From the NCBI RefSeq assembly GCF_901709675.1, contig NC_051107.1, positions 6,388,001 through 6,452,000 of the forward strand: DNA of 64,000 nt, read 5' to 3'. This DNA comes from Syngnathus acus. Lineage: Eukaryota; Chordata; Actinopteri; Syngnathiformes; Syngnathidae. Shown one piece after another: positions 36,436 to 57,108 of this stretch. Both the position numbers and the translations under genes were made by a program. The notes below the pieces were generated by a model. That model was given only the letters and a program-made list of their open reading frames with translations. It had not been told where the DNA came from and searched no databases. Positions within the stretch are counted from its first letter, which is position 1; every line of letters begins with the position of its first letter.

Positions 36436-38840
36436 AGAAGTTAAAAAATTAAAAGAGTGGTTTAATTTTATTGTTTTTATTCTAACATTTTGCGTTTTAA
36501 TCGCAAACCGTTGCTTGGAAAGCTTGATTTTCTCTCTTAATTTCTAACCAAAAATATAATACAGCACTACATACAAATAAGAAACGGCTCGTGCATTTGT
36601 TTTGGATTCCCGGAATTTATCAACGGCAGCATTTCTCATACTGACCAGCAGAGGGCGACATACGGTACACTTTTGCTATCTTATGGTCAAATTGAGGGAA
36701 TCCAAAACGAATATTCGCGTCGTTGCATTTTTTTGTTCTCGCAATATATTCTTTTTTCGTTTTAGAATAAAAACATTGCGAGAACCAAAAATACAACGAC
36801 GCGAATATTCGTTTTGGATTCCCTCAATTTGACCATATGATCGCAAAAGTGTACCGTATGTCGCCCTCTGCTGGTCAGTATGAGAAAGGCTCCCGTTGAG
36901 GAATTCTGGAAATCCAAAACAAATGTACGAGCCGTTTCTTGAGTTGTATGTAGTGCTGTATATGTTAAATATAAGTTAAAAAAGTAAAAGAGCGCTTTAA
37001 TTGTATTGTTTTTATTCTAAAACAAAATAAGAATATATTGCGAGAACCAAAAATACAACGACGTGAATATTCGTTTTGGATTCCCTCAGTTTGACCATAA
37101 AATCGCAAAAGTGTACCGTATGTCGCCCTCTGCTGGTCAGTATGAGAAAGGCTCCCGTTGAGGAATTCTGGAAATCCAAAACAAATGTACGAGCCGTTTC
37201 TTGAGTTGTATGTAGTGCTGTATATGTTAAATATAAGTTAAAAAAGTAAAAGAGCGCTTTAATTGTATTGTTTTTATTCTAAAACAAAATAAGAATATAT
37301 TGCGAGAACCAAAAATACAACGACGTGAATATTCGTTTTGGATTCCCTCAGTTTGACCATAAAATCGCAAAAGTGTACCGTATGTCGCCCTCTGCTGGTC
37401 AGTATGAGAAAGGCTCCCGTTGATGAATTCCGGGAATCCAAAACGAATGTACGAGCCGTTTCTTGAGTTGTATGTAGTGCTGTATATGTTAAATATAAGT
37501 TAAAAAAGTAAAAGAGCGCTTTAATTGTATTGTTTTTATTCTAAAACAAAAAAAGAATATATTGCGAGAACCAAAAATACAACGACGTGAATATTCGTTT
37601 TGGATTCCCTCAGTTTGACCATAAAATCGCAAAAGTGTACCGTATGTCGCCCTCTGCTGGTCAGTATGAGAAAGGCTCCCGTTGATGAATTCTGGGAATC
37701 CAAAACGAATGTACGAGCCGTTTCCTGAGTTGTATGTAGTGCTGTATATGTTAAATATAAGTTAAAAAAGTAAAAGAGCGCTTTAATTGTATATTCTTTT
37801 TTCGTTTTAGAATAAAAACAATACAATTAAAGCGCTCTTTTACTTGTTTAACTTCTATTTAACATATACAGCACTACATACAACTCAAGAAACGGCTCGT
37901 ACTTTTGTTTTGGATTCCCGGAATTCATCAACGGGAGCCTTTCTCATACTGACCAGCAGAGGGCGACATACGGTACACTTTTGCTATCTTATGGTCAAAT
38001 TGAGGGAATCCAAAACGAATATTCGCGTCGTTGTATTTTTGGTTCTCGCAATATATATATATATTTTTGTTTTAGAATAAAAACAATACAATTAAAGCGC
38101 TCTTTTGCTTTTTTAACTTATATTTAACATATACAGCACTACATACAACTCAAGAAACGGCTCGTACATTTGTTTTGGATTTCCAGAATTCCTCAACGGG
38201 AGCCTTTCTCATACTGACCAGCAGAGGGCGACATACGGTACACTTTTACTATCTTATGGTCAAATTGAGGGAATCCAAAACGAATATTCGCGTCGTTGTA
38301 TTTTTGGTTCTCGCAATATATTCTTTTTTCGTTTTAGAATAAAAACAATACAATTAAAGCGCTCTTTTACTTTTTTAATTTATATTTAACATATACAGCA
38401 CTACATACAACTCAAGAAACGGCTCGTACATTTGTTTTGGATTTCCAGAATTCCTCAACGGGAGCCTTTCTCATACTGACCAGCAGAGGGCGACATACGG
38501 TACACTTTTACTATCTTATGGTCAAATTGAGGGAATCCAAAACGAATATTCGCGTCGTTGTATTTTTGGTTCTCGCAATATATTCTATTTTCGTTTTAGA
38601 ATAAAAACAATACAATTAAAGCGCTCTTTTACTTTTTTAACTTATATTTAACATATACAGCACTACATACGACTCAAGAAACGGCTCGTACATGTGTTTT
38701 GGATTTCCAGAATTCATCAACGGGAGCCTTTCTCACACTGTCCAGCAGAGGGCGACACACGGTACACTTTTGCGATCATATGGTCAAATTGAGGGAGTCC
38801 AAAACGGAATATACTGCACGAGCCGTTTCTTGCTCAACTG
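36436..38840. repeat. palindromic array of nine 262-bp repeat units, F-RRRR-FFFF
   Basis: Nine copies of one unit occupy about 36,550-38,835. Each contains a CTCF-like 15-mer (CCAGCAGAGGGCGAC): forward at 36,645-36,659; reverse at 36,860, 37,122, 37,384 and 37,646; forward at 37,953, 38,218, 38,480 and 38,742. The spacing is exactly 262 bp between neighbours within a block (265 bp once). The array therefore has two palindrome centres, near 36,772 and near 37,797; the second has arms of about 1 kb. Each unit also has inverted GTTTTGGATTCC/GGAATCCAAAAC words and the AAACGGCTCGTAC end word. A degenerate partial unit lies at 36,436-36,500. There is no credible protein; the recurring open frames are repeat translations. 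Confidence 0.95.
38675..38832. mobile_element. 158-bp MITE-like element with terminal inverted repeats
   Basis: The last unit of the array is bounded by CAAGAAACGGCTCGTAC at 38,675 and its near-perfect inverse ending TTTCTTG at 38,832. The inverted ends extend about 35-40 bp with mismatches, down to the GTTTTGGA words. The 120-bp centre holds the CTCF-like core. It codes for nothing and looks like a non-autonomous DNA element that may be the progenitor of the array. I see no clear target-site duplication and cannot assign a superfamily. Confidence 0.55.
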
Positions 38841-38993
38841 AGACCGCTCATGTCCCTCCTGGACCTCGTGACTACACTTGAATTGCCACTCCGTTCCATT
38901 TCAGGTTTCTCTGTAATCGTTTGCAAATAAGTCCACCTTGCTGATTGTGTGTTTGTGTGCATGAGCAGGAAGTAGGCGCGTGCTTGGCAGGGA

Positions 38994-39237
38994 GTGGAGA
39001 CAGTGCCAAAACGAAAATGCACCTTTACGGAGGAATTCAAATTTTTTCACCACCAGGGTCGTGATGCATATGAAGCTGAGTGGCTAACGAGTAAGGCAGG
39101 CACTTACGTGTCTGTGGCAAATCAAAGTGCCAACGACCTACAGGCACACATCAATTCAGCTAAGCACACTAAAGCAGCGAGTCACGGATTTCTTTAAGAC
39201 CAAGCCCGAAAATGTAGCCGTCGTTGCAGCAGAAGGT
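38994..39237 (+). pseudogene. degraded hAT/BED-finger transposon fragment
   Basis: The plus-strand frame from 38,994 reads PKRKCTFTEEFK, then GRDAYEAEW and KAGTYVSVANQSANDLQAH, followed by SAKHTKA. This resembles the N-terminal BED-type zinc-finger region of hAT-derived genes of fish, recalled from family knowledge. The expected paired cysteines before KAGTYVS are replaced (AEWLTSKAG), while the distal histidines remain. A one-base shift near 39,185 moves the continuing similarity (VTDFFKTKPENVAVVAAEG) into another frame. A GT donor-like word follows. It is most likely a dead exon fragment of an element, not a gene. Confidence 0.5.
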
Positions 39238-39871
39238 AGGAACTATGCTTTTCATATTGTTAAGCACCATTGACCTTATTTAACCACGAGCTCACATGTA
39301 CATCAATTGATATGCCGTCGATTAAAATCTTATGTGCAATAGTCAAAACAAAAATGTACCCTTAAAATGATTTTCAACATGAAGTTGCAAACGATTAAAT
39401 GAAAATATTTGACTTTCCGTAAACAACTTTGATGCGTGCCGCTAGAGGGAGCCCGTGCTACACAGAGAGAATTCTTGACTTAAACATAGTAAATTTCTAT
39501 CAAGTGTGTTTCTGCGTAAAGTGCACGTGTAAGTAAATGATCACAAGCAGAATGTGAACAAAACCTTTATAACAACTGCAAATAAAGTTAGAAAATAAAG
39601 TTAGAAATCTTTCAATCTTATTTAAACAGCAAGAGTTGTTCAAACAACTCAACTCGATTCAAAGTGTGCGTGTGCCGAAATAAATAACAAAGGAGAGCTA
39701 TTGTGAAATTATACCGAGCTTTCGGTACACACAACATTTGTTCAAACTTGCTGACTCTGATTGCACTGGAACTCAACAGAGTCCGAAACATTCTGACCGC
39801 TGGACGGTGGAGACGAACAAACGAACGAGGAGAACGCGACCGGCGGGCGGCACATCTCAACTGAGGTAGAC
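39238..39871. other. mdm2 3' flank, no gene seen
   Basis: AT-rich sequence with two AATAAA words on the plus strand (about 39,579 and 39,594) and none obvious on minus, where mdm2 needs one. No coding exon was found. Confidence 0.4.
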
Positions 39872-39975
39872 GAACAAACACGCCACGCGGGTCAACCAAA
39901 CTGGAAGGCCAGGAGCCACCTCAGCTGAACAAACACGCCACGTGGGTCAACCAAACTGGAAGGCCAGGAGCCACC

Positions 39976-39981
<6 letters not shown>
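39872..39981. repeat. 55-bp tandem duplication across the mdm2 stop codon
   Basis: Units 39,872-39,926 and 39,927-39,981 differ at one base (CACGCGGG versus CACGTGGG). The right-hand unit contains the mdm2 stop codon (39,976-39,978); the left-hand unit is in the 3' UTR and repeats the same end. Confidence 0.93.
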
Positions 39982-42395
<2,414 letters not shown>

Positions 42396-42584
42396 GGCGA
42401 TGATAATCTGCACACAGAGGCGCACAATGTCAGTCGCATGAGCAGAAACAAGTCAACGGCTGCGCTGCGCCTCTTCTGTGCCATCCTCGCTCTCTCTCTC
42501 CAAAACGTGAATTTGTCACCTTACTATAGCAACTCCAAAGCATTCTTCCTGCACCAAAAGTCTTTGGAAAGAACAAATTCTTAC

Positions 42585-42677
42585 CGGAGTATCGTTCAGT
42601 AGTCCACGTGTGCAAGTGCAAAGAGTTAAAGTGGCGAGTGCGAGAGTTGAGGCGGAGGCAGCCGCTGCCTCTTATAC
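42585..42677 (-). promoter_or_regulatory. mdm2: mdm2 TATA box and non-coding first exon
   Basis: On the minus strand a TATAAG element (plus 42,671-42,676) is followed about 30 bp later by the probable start of transcription (about 42,643). A non-coding exon then ends in a consensus donor (CCG then GTAAGAA, at 42,585). Exon 2, with the start codon, begins after a CAG acceptor near 42,407. The layout resembles the p53-inducible internal promoter (P2) of mammalian MDM2, inferred from the adjoining p53-type sites. Confidence 0.65.
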
Positions 42678-42685
42678 AGCCTCCA

Positions 42686-42705
42686 GGACATGTCGGGACT
42701 AGACC
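42686..42705. promoter_or_regulatory. p53 response element A upstream of mdm2
   Basis: Two abutting half-sites, GGACATGTCG and GGACTAGACC, each match RRRCWWGYYY at 9 of 10 positions, with no spacer. The site lies about 10 bp upstream of the mdm2 TATA box. Confidence 0.75.
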
Positions 42706-42826
42706 GGAACGTGAGTAAACGCTGTCACGTCCGGTGGGCCTATCACAGCCAGCCCGGCTGACTCAGCGGCACGCCACTCACTCGCTGGAACAGCTGATTA
42801 TATCACACACACACATAAACACACAC

Positions 42827-42846
42827 AGACATGCCGGGACTAGTCC
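42827..42846. promoter_or_regulatory. p53 response element B upstream of mdm2
   Basis: AGACATGCCG (9/10) directly followed by GGACTAGTCC (10/10), no spacer: 19 of 20 consensus positions. It is 141 bp upstream of element A and shares most of its bases, so the pair may be a duplication. Confidence 0.8.
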
Positions 42847-42906
42847 AATCAAATGACTCAACAAAAATCCAAACTGCTCTAACCAGGTCCGATGTGACTT
42901 CGATGT

Positions 42907-42916
42907 AGACATGCCC
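42907..42916. promoter_or_regulatory. perfect p53 half-site
   Basis: AGACATGCCC fits RRRCWWGYYY at all ten positions. No good second half abuts it. Confidence 0.4.
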
Positions 42917-42919
42917 CGC

Positions 42920-44407
42920 ATATCTGACCACAGCGTACATTCTCTTTTCATGAGAGAGAACAAAAAAAAGCCCTTTTTCTTGCTCGCAGAATTCTTGACA
43001 GAAGAGACAAATTGTGCTTGTTTGTCTCACTCTTAGTTGATGTAAAGCTGACGTACAAAGACAATTAAGTGCATCAAAATGCCTAATGCAAATACGTCAT
43101 GAAAAAACGCCATAGATGCAACTGCAACTTTTAAAAACATGCATAAAATCTGAGGATGTGACAATGACAGGAATATAGTACGCCGAGATCTGTTCGGGGT
43201 TTTTTTTTTACAGAAAAAAACAAAACATTTTCCCCCGTGCCCAAAAAGATAGTTTATGCTTAAAAATAAAGTGACATAATACAGATGAGCGTAATTTCCA
43301 AACATTTTTCGGTTTCCTTTCCACCAAAAGCTCCGTCCGTGACGTCACGAGCGTGCAGAGAACTATGCCCAGACATGTCTTGCCCGCGCTTGCTAGTGAG
43401 CATGTGCGCGTACATCTTTATTAACCACACTTGCCTCCGACACTGACCGACCACCTTTATTGTAGCGCAAAAAAAAATAATCTAACTAAAACTCTGATGA
43501 AGGAGACGAGGCGAAAATAAAAGCAGACAACAGTTACAAAGCACAAAGTTCTCTTTGTTCACCTCTTCGGCAAAAGTTGAATTGGCGCCGTCCTCGATGG
43601 CGTTGTGCGCTGGTCACTAAAGAAACGTTCAACGCCGTTTTAAAGACATCATCCTTGAAGAAAAGCAGCTTTCGAGCTTGCGGAATGGTTCAACTTTCCT
43701 CCACAAAACGACTACCCTCACCGTCTTCCGTCAACTCGGGCAGAAAAGGCCGAGGCTTCGCGGCCTACTAGCACGCGCCTAATTCGCGCTAACCACTGTA
43801 AATTACACGCGTCGCTCGCGAACTTGACTTGATAATATTTGATATGATTGTTGTGAATATCGGAATTCACGTACCTGTTACTATAGAGAACCTTTTCGTC
43901 CAATTTGTGGATTTATTCCTGTTCAAACTTCCGTTCGATGTGCTCTTGTGTACCTTTACTGTACGCGTGATTGCGCCCCTAGAGGACAGACACTGACATT
44001 GCATCAGCCGTAAATCGAGTTTTAAAAAAGTCGTAATAATTTTTGATTTACTGGGTGAAACGTAACCACCAATTTAAAATTGTCGATTGATTTTTCTAGA
44101 ATTATCGATGCCATTGTGTAGTTTTTTTTCCACTTGACTGAGCAAGCTAAGAGAGCAGCTTAAATTGTGTTTATTTTCTTACCTATTCGTTTTCCCATAC
44201 AATTAGGAACAAAATGACCCCCCCTACCTCCAAGACATTTGTCATGATCATTTGTATTGTTTTAGCAATTGATATAGTTTTTATTGAGAGCTATTGAGCT
44301 GTAACATATCTATTAACTAATTTCTACACATCCTATTCAACAAAGAAGCTTTTAGTGCCAGTTGCTCTGCTTCAAACAAACCACGCCACGCAGAAAACAC
44401 TTTTTTT
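42920..44407. other. intergenic region between nup107 3' end and mdm2 promoter
   Basis: Apart from the p53-type sites, no gene was seen. In human SLC35E3 lies between MDM2 and NUP107; no trace of a SLC35E3-like frame was recognised here. TTTATT at 44,408-44,413 provides an AATAAA poly(A) signal for nup107 on the minus strand. Confidence 0.5.
43361..43380. promoter_or_regulatory. p53 response element D, distal
   Basis: AACTATGCCC (8/10) abuts AGACATGTCT (10/10), giving 18 of 20. It lies about 720 bp upstream of the mdm2 start of transcription. A GAGCATGTGC half-site (9/10) follows near 43,397. Confidence 0.45.
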
Positions 44408-44449
44408 TTATTCAGAAAATATAAACAAACACACATAACGCAGGGGCCC

Positions 44450-49451
<5,002 letters not shown>

Positions 49452-50827
49452 TTTTGCGAGATGTCACTTCCCGCTTCACGAGGTTCAACATGCGACTTCT
49501 TCGTGGAAAAATTAAGGTAGCGTCATCGACAGACGGCAGCCAATGTAACGCATAACGGGTATGACATCAGATCAGATTAAATGCACTCCGCCTTTTGTGT
49601 ATCCACGATAATCGCGCTAGAAGCCCAAAACAGCTCAAAACACATTTAGTGGCTCGGTGTGTTGTTTTATTACTTGCATTTGTTTAATACCTCCGTACCA
49701 CGGCGTTTGGCCAATAGGTGGCAGCAGAGACTTGATTTGAGCTATTTTCGTCCCCTCCAGTAGTGGGCAGCATAGTAGAGCGGTCGGTGTGCAGGGTGAC
49801 TTGATGAATGTCTCCAGTTCTAAGATTAGATCTTCCTCATTTAAGCCACCACATTTGTCAAACAGAAGACATTTCTGCCGCTTTCTTCTCTTCATCACCC
49901 TCCCATCTAAGCCCGAGCAAAAAAAGATTTCCTCACGTGGCGATATTATCTCTGGAAATCCTCCTCCTCGAGTCCGAGTCCCTCGGTTCTGACCTCTTAT
50001 TGTCGTACTGGGTCCAGTCCTCTTCTTGTCAGAGACCTTCTGCTCTGATGGTCCCAGGTTCCCCTGGTCCAAGTCTCCTCAGATAGTTCTCTTCAAGTCC
50101 TTTATACCATTGTTGTGGTCTCAATGTTTGTTTGCGCTTGCTTTTCTTTTCTTTGGAGTTGTGAGGCCATTGTGTGTGACTAAAAATAGAAATGGAATAA
50201 AGCAGAATTCAATGAAGAGGGGAGGGGAGGGGGTGAGGACATGTAGGGAGGATGCGAGTGAGGAAGGGGGAGCATCTATCATCTCTGCAGCGGAAGAAAA
50301 AAAATGTTGACATTGAGTGTTAAGTCAAAACAACACAAGTTGAGTTCATTTATTTTGTGGGCCAAAAGTCTTGGATCCTGGTTCGACACACTTGTGTGTA
50401 TCCAAACAATTGCGTAACGTTGCGTGTGTATATTTCTTGGTTTTGTGTGATTTGTGTTTGTTGTTGATGTACTTGTGGTATTTGTTGGATGTGTTTCTTC
50501 TGCTTATGCTTTGTGTGTTATGTGGTTTTGTGCATACGTGTGTGTGTGTGTTTGTGTGGGCGATAGAGTGGCACCTCCTGCTTTCAAACAGATGAGTGCA
50601 CACACACAAAAGTTGACGAACATGTTCCGCACACACAAAGGGGACGCTCCAGAGGGAGGAATGACATGCCTTGGGGGAGGTCCAGCGAGGGGGGAGCAGA
50701 GCATCCATCACCTGAGCGAGAACAAGCCAGATGCTGCCGGACCTCTCCACGGTGGCCGTCTTTGCTGAGCGCGTCGGCGTCCACGGCGTGAAAGCTCGGC
50801 CGTCCAATTTGGCTGGAGGGTGTCAGC
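49452..50827. other. divergent intergenic region, nup107 to kcnd2-like gene
   Basis: Holds the nup107 promoter on the left and the 5' UTR of the Kv4 gene on the right (TG-rich, 50,400-50,600). Overlapping open frames at 49,635-50,310 have no recognisable domain. No RNA gene was seen. Confidence 0.45.
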
Positions 50828-54131
<3,304 letters not shown>

Positions 54132-54852
54132 CGCAAGCCGGACGACGGGGGAGAAAATTCCCGTTGGTGGTGTAATGTTCCAGGTATGCTCCGTTGTTCA
54201 GGTGCTTTTTTGACATGCTAAGCTTGCTGCTAGCCTCATTCAGGATAGGAACTCCTCAGGTTGATTGACGTTTTAAAACACTTTATTGATAGGATTTGTT
54301 GATTTATTCGCATGACACGTTTGTGGAAAACTATTTAAGTGTTTATTCAACATCCTTCATATTGCCTACACACACAAATGTTGTACAAAGAGAGCAAAGT
54401 GGATATGAAGGACGTGGAAGAAATGCTCCACACGCCTTCCGATGCATGATCTTCTGCCTATGATGCTTATTTTCGGGTCAATATGCAAAGTGAAGCTTCC
54501 TTGTGTCCCGAGAATCTCACTTCTTATCATTCGTGTTGATCACATGTACGTCTTAATGATGCTTGTGATTTTTCTCTTCTTATTCTTGTGCATGCGGGCG
54601 GGGCAAGAGATGATTGACAGCGTGTGCGGTGTTGTAATAAATTGCATTGAATAGAAAGAAAGAAATGCCCTCCTTTGTCTCGGCGAGAATACGCCAGTCT
54701 CGACTATTATTAAAGCTCCTCCTGTTGGTTTCCTCTCGACTCGCTTCCTTTGTGACCTTTAACCTCTGGGAACATTCCTGTACAATGGGAAATAAACACA
54801 GAGCATTTCTCACACACACACACATTCGATACTTCAACAGTTTGCCACAATG
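54132..54852. other. shared 3' region of the convergent kcnd2-like and tspan12 genes
   Basis: Plus-strand AATAAA words at 54,636 and 54,791 serve the channel gene; minus-strand signals (TTTATT) at 54,282, 54,303 and 54,342 serve tspan12. If the outer signals are used, the two 3' UTRs overlap on opposite strands. No coding exon is present. Confidence 0.45.
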
Positions 54853-56403
54853 CTAGGAGACGCTTTGCAAGTGGCGCTCGGCGGGCCGGCCGTGAGCGAG
54901 GGCCTGGACGCCTCTTGTGGGCGGCGGCACCGGCCAGCCTCCCCGTTCTTTGGGCCCCTTGCGTCCGTAGTGAAGTGTCCAGAGCAGCGTGAGGGTGAGC
55001 GCCATGGCCAGGATCTGGGCCACGCCCAAGGCCACGCCCAGGAAGCGCAGTATTCGCAGCGGCGCGCTCGAGCGGATGAACGACAACAGCTTCGGCCCGC
55101 AACCCTGGAGGTGAGAAACCACATCGTCGTCGTTGTCGAGGCGCTCGCCGACGGCCTCTCACCTCTTGGTGGAGATCGCTCAGGTCGTGCTGGTGGGCGC
55201 GGCGAGCGCATCCCGGATACTGATTGGAGCAGCACGAGTCGGGAGGCCACTCCCTCTCCGTCATCTCCAGCCAATCCGTGAAGTAGATCACCCCGCAGCA
55301 CTCAAACTGCACGCGCACACAAACGTGTGTGTGTGATGTGTGTGTGTGTGTGTGTGTGAGGTAACCAACCTCTGTCTGAAAGACGTTCCAGGTGTGTGTT
55401 AGCCACTGATGCTGGCCAAGGCCGAAGTTGGACATGCGGAACTTTAGACTGATCATGTCAGAGCGCTGCACAGGGGGCTGAATACAGCAGGTGACAACAC
55501 AAACACACACACACACTGTTAGGTAGGCGTGTCACCCCTCTGCTGATAATAAAACACGCACATACACAAATGCCACACTGTTTGTGTGTGCGTGAGACAC
55601 CTGCTCATAGGTCCACAGAGCGCTGGCCAATTCCACACACAAGATGACCAGCAGACTTCCAAAGTACTGCAACACAAACCCAGTCAGTGTGCGTGTGCAT
55701 GTCAATCGGTCTCAGCCGATGGGAAGCCAGCCGCCTTACCCAGGACAGCATCATGAGGTCACAGCGCAGCGTGCCGCACACGCCCAACATGGCCACCATC
55801 AGCAGCAAGCAGCACACCGCCACCAGGACGGGATGGACGACGGGGGCCAACGTCACCGCCGCCGCCTCCTCCAGCCTGTGCGTGCACACACACACACACA
55901 CACATATGGATGGTTGTTGGGTTCTTTTGTGTACATGCATACTGACCTGGTGTGAGCGGTCAGAGTCAAGACGGCGTTTAGGGACTCTCGAATCCACGCC
56001 GCCACACCCAGAATGCACGCAGACATCAGCTGTAAGCACAAGCGCGCGTTCACACATGGATCAGGTTCTGCTACAGAAATATCATTTGAGAATGTCAAAC
56101 ATGTCACACTCACACAACATAACAATCCTGCCTATGACCTTTCTGCACACTCACCACAACACGCATACGCAACACGTACAGACACACACAGACATGACAC
56201 ACGCGCAACAACAACAACAACAGCTAGACACACACACACACACACAAATTAATGCAGACATGATCGTCGATGAACTACATCTTCATGAGTCACGTAAATG
56301 AGTCCGAACCGGGTCCAACCAAGTTGCATTTCTTACCCAGAAGAGCACGTTGAGCGTGTAGAGAAAAAGACGCACGCATCTCACGGCGTCCTCTCTCGCC
56401 ATC
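54853..56403 (-). CDS. tspan12: tetraspanin-12
   Basis: A four-pass membrane protein that enhances Norrin/Frizzled-4 signalling in retinal vessels. Seven exons read right to left: [20 protein letters not shown] (56,403-56,331), then [18 protein letters not shown], then [20 protein letters not shown], then [18 protein letters not shown], and the large loop. The loop has [13 protein letters not shown] and PPDSCC, the tetraspanin CCG and partner cysteines. The last exon has GCGPK, TM4 ([17 protein letters not shown]) and a short tail to 54,853. Total about 285 residues, somewhat shorter than the 305 of human, and the cytoplasmic tail is unlike the mammalian one. The words [15 protein letters not shown] and TYEQ identify TSPAN12. 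Its convergent placement with the Kv4 gene matches human 7q31. Confidence 0.93.
55326..55358. repeat. (TG)n microsatellite in a tspan12 intron
   Basis: An interrupted TG run between the tspan12 exons for the large extracellular loop. Further CA runs occur near 55,504, 55,886 and 56,228 in the same gene. Confidence 0.85.
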
Positions 56404-57108
56404 GGACACTTTGGACATGAAAAGTTTTAGACCAGCGCGGCGGCATGCTGGAGTGGGCCTAGCCGGGTCGGTTCCGACTAATGCGCGGTCAGTCGTCCTC
56501 TGCTGGAGTGGGAAAAAATAAAAAGGCCAACAACAGGTGGTGCCAGCCTGCCCGGTGCTACTTGCGAGTGGACGTGTTTCTCCAAGGCGTGCGCGCGCAC
56601 ACACGCACACGCACATCCTCCCGAAATAGTCACGAGATGACGAGGGCACCCACGTCATCCACGGCCAGGATGTCTGTTCCCCGGAGGAGGTCGGTGGGGA
56701 GGAATGTGACCCCAAGTTCCTTCTCCTATTTCATTTTTATGGTTATTATTTTACTTTTGGGGGTATTCTTCTGTTTTTGAATCATCTTTTTTGTTTTTTC
56801 GGATAATTCTCTTTTTACGGAATAAATAAAAATTGACAACCCCCCATTTTTTCATTGGTTATATAACAAAATAAATCAACGATTGTTAAACGTACATGTC
56901 AACTTGTTTATTTCGTTATAATTCTTTTTTGTTAGTAAATGAATCGACTTGGCGGTTATTTAATGAGTCGTTTTTGGAAGATTGAATTATTCCACTTAGT
57001 GTCCAGTAGAGGGCAGCAAAACGCAGCGCACTGTCTAATCTGCAGTGGAGGAAAAGACGAAGAAGTCGTTCATCCCTTTTCCTCTGTCCACCCTAAAACG
57101 CAGACATC
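56404..57108. other. divergent promoter region of tspan12 and cct2
   Basis: The left half is mixed and the centre (56,700-56,990) is very AT-rich. A CTCF-like word (CCAGTAGAGGGCAGC, 57,002-57,016) lies about 90 bp upstream of the cct2 start codon. No gene was seen. Confidence 0.5.

Noticed and set aside
36600-38880. Several similar 60-95 residue frames in the repeat array
   Set aside because: They are translations of the same 262-bp repeat, have no domain, and appear in both orientations; the resemblance comes from the DNA repeat.
43489-43516. CTGATGA followed by CGAAAA, hammerhead-like
   Set aside because: The intervening bases cannot form stem II and there is no plausible stem I or III.
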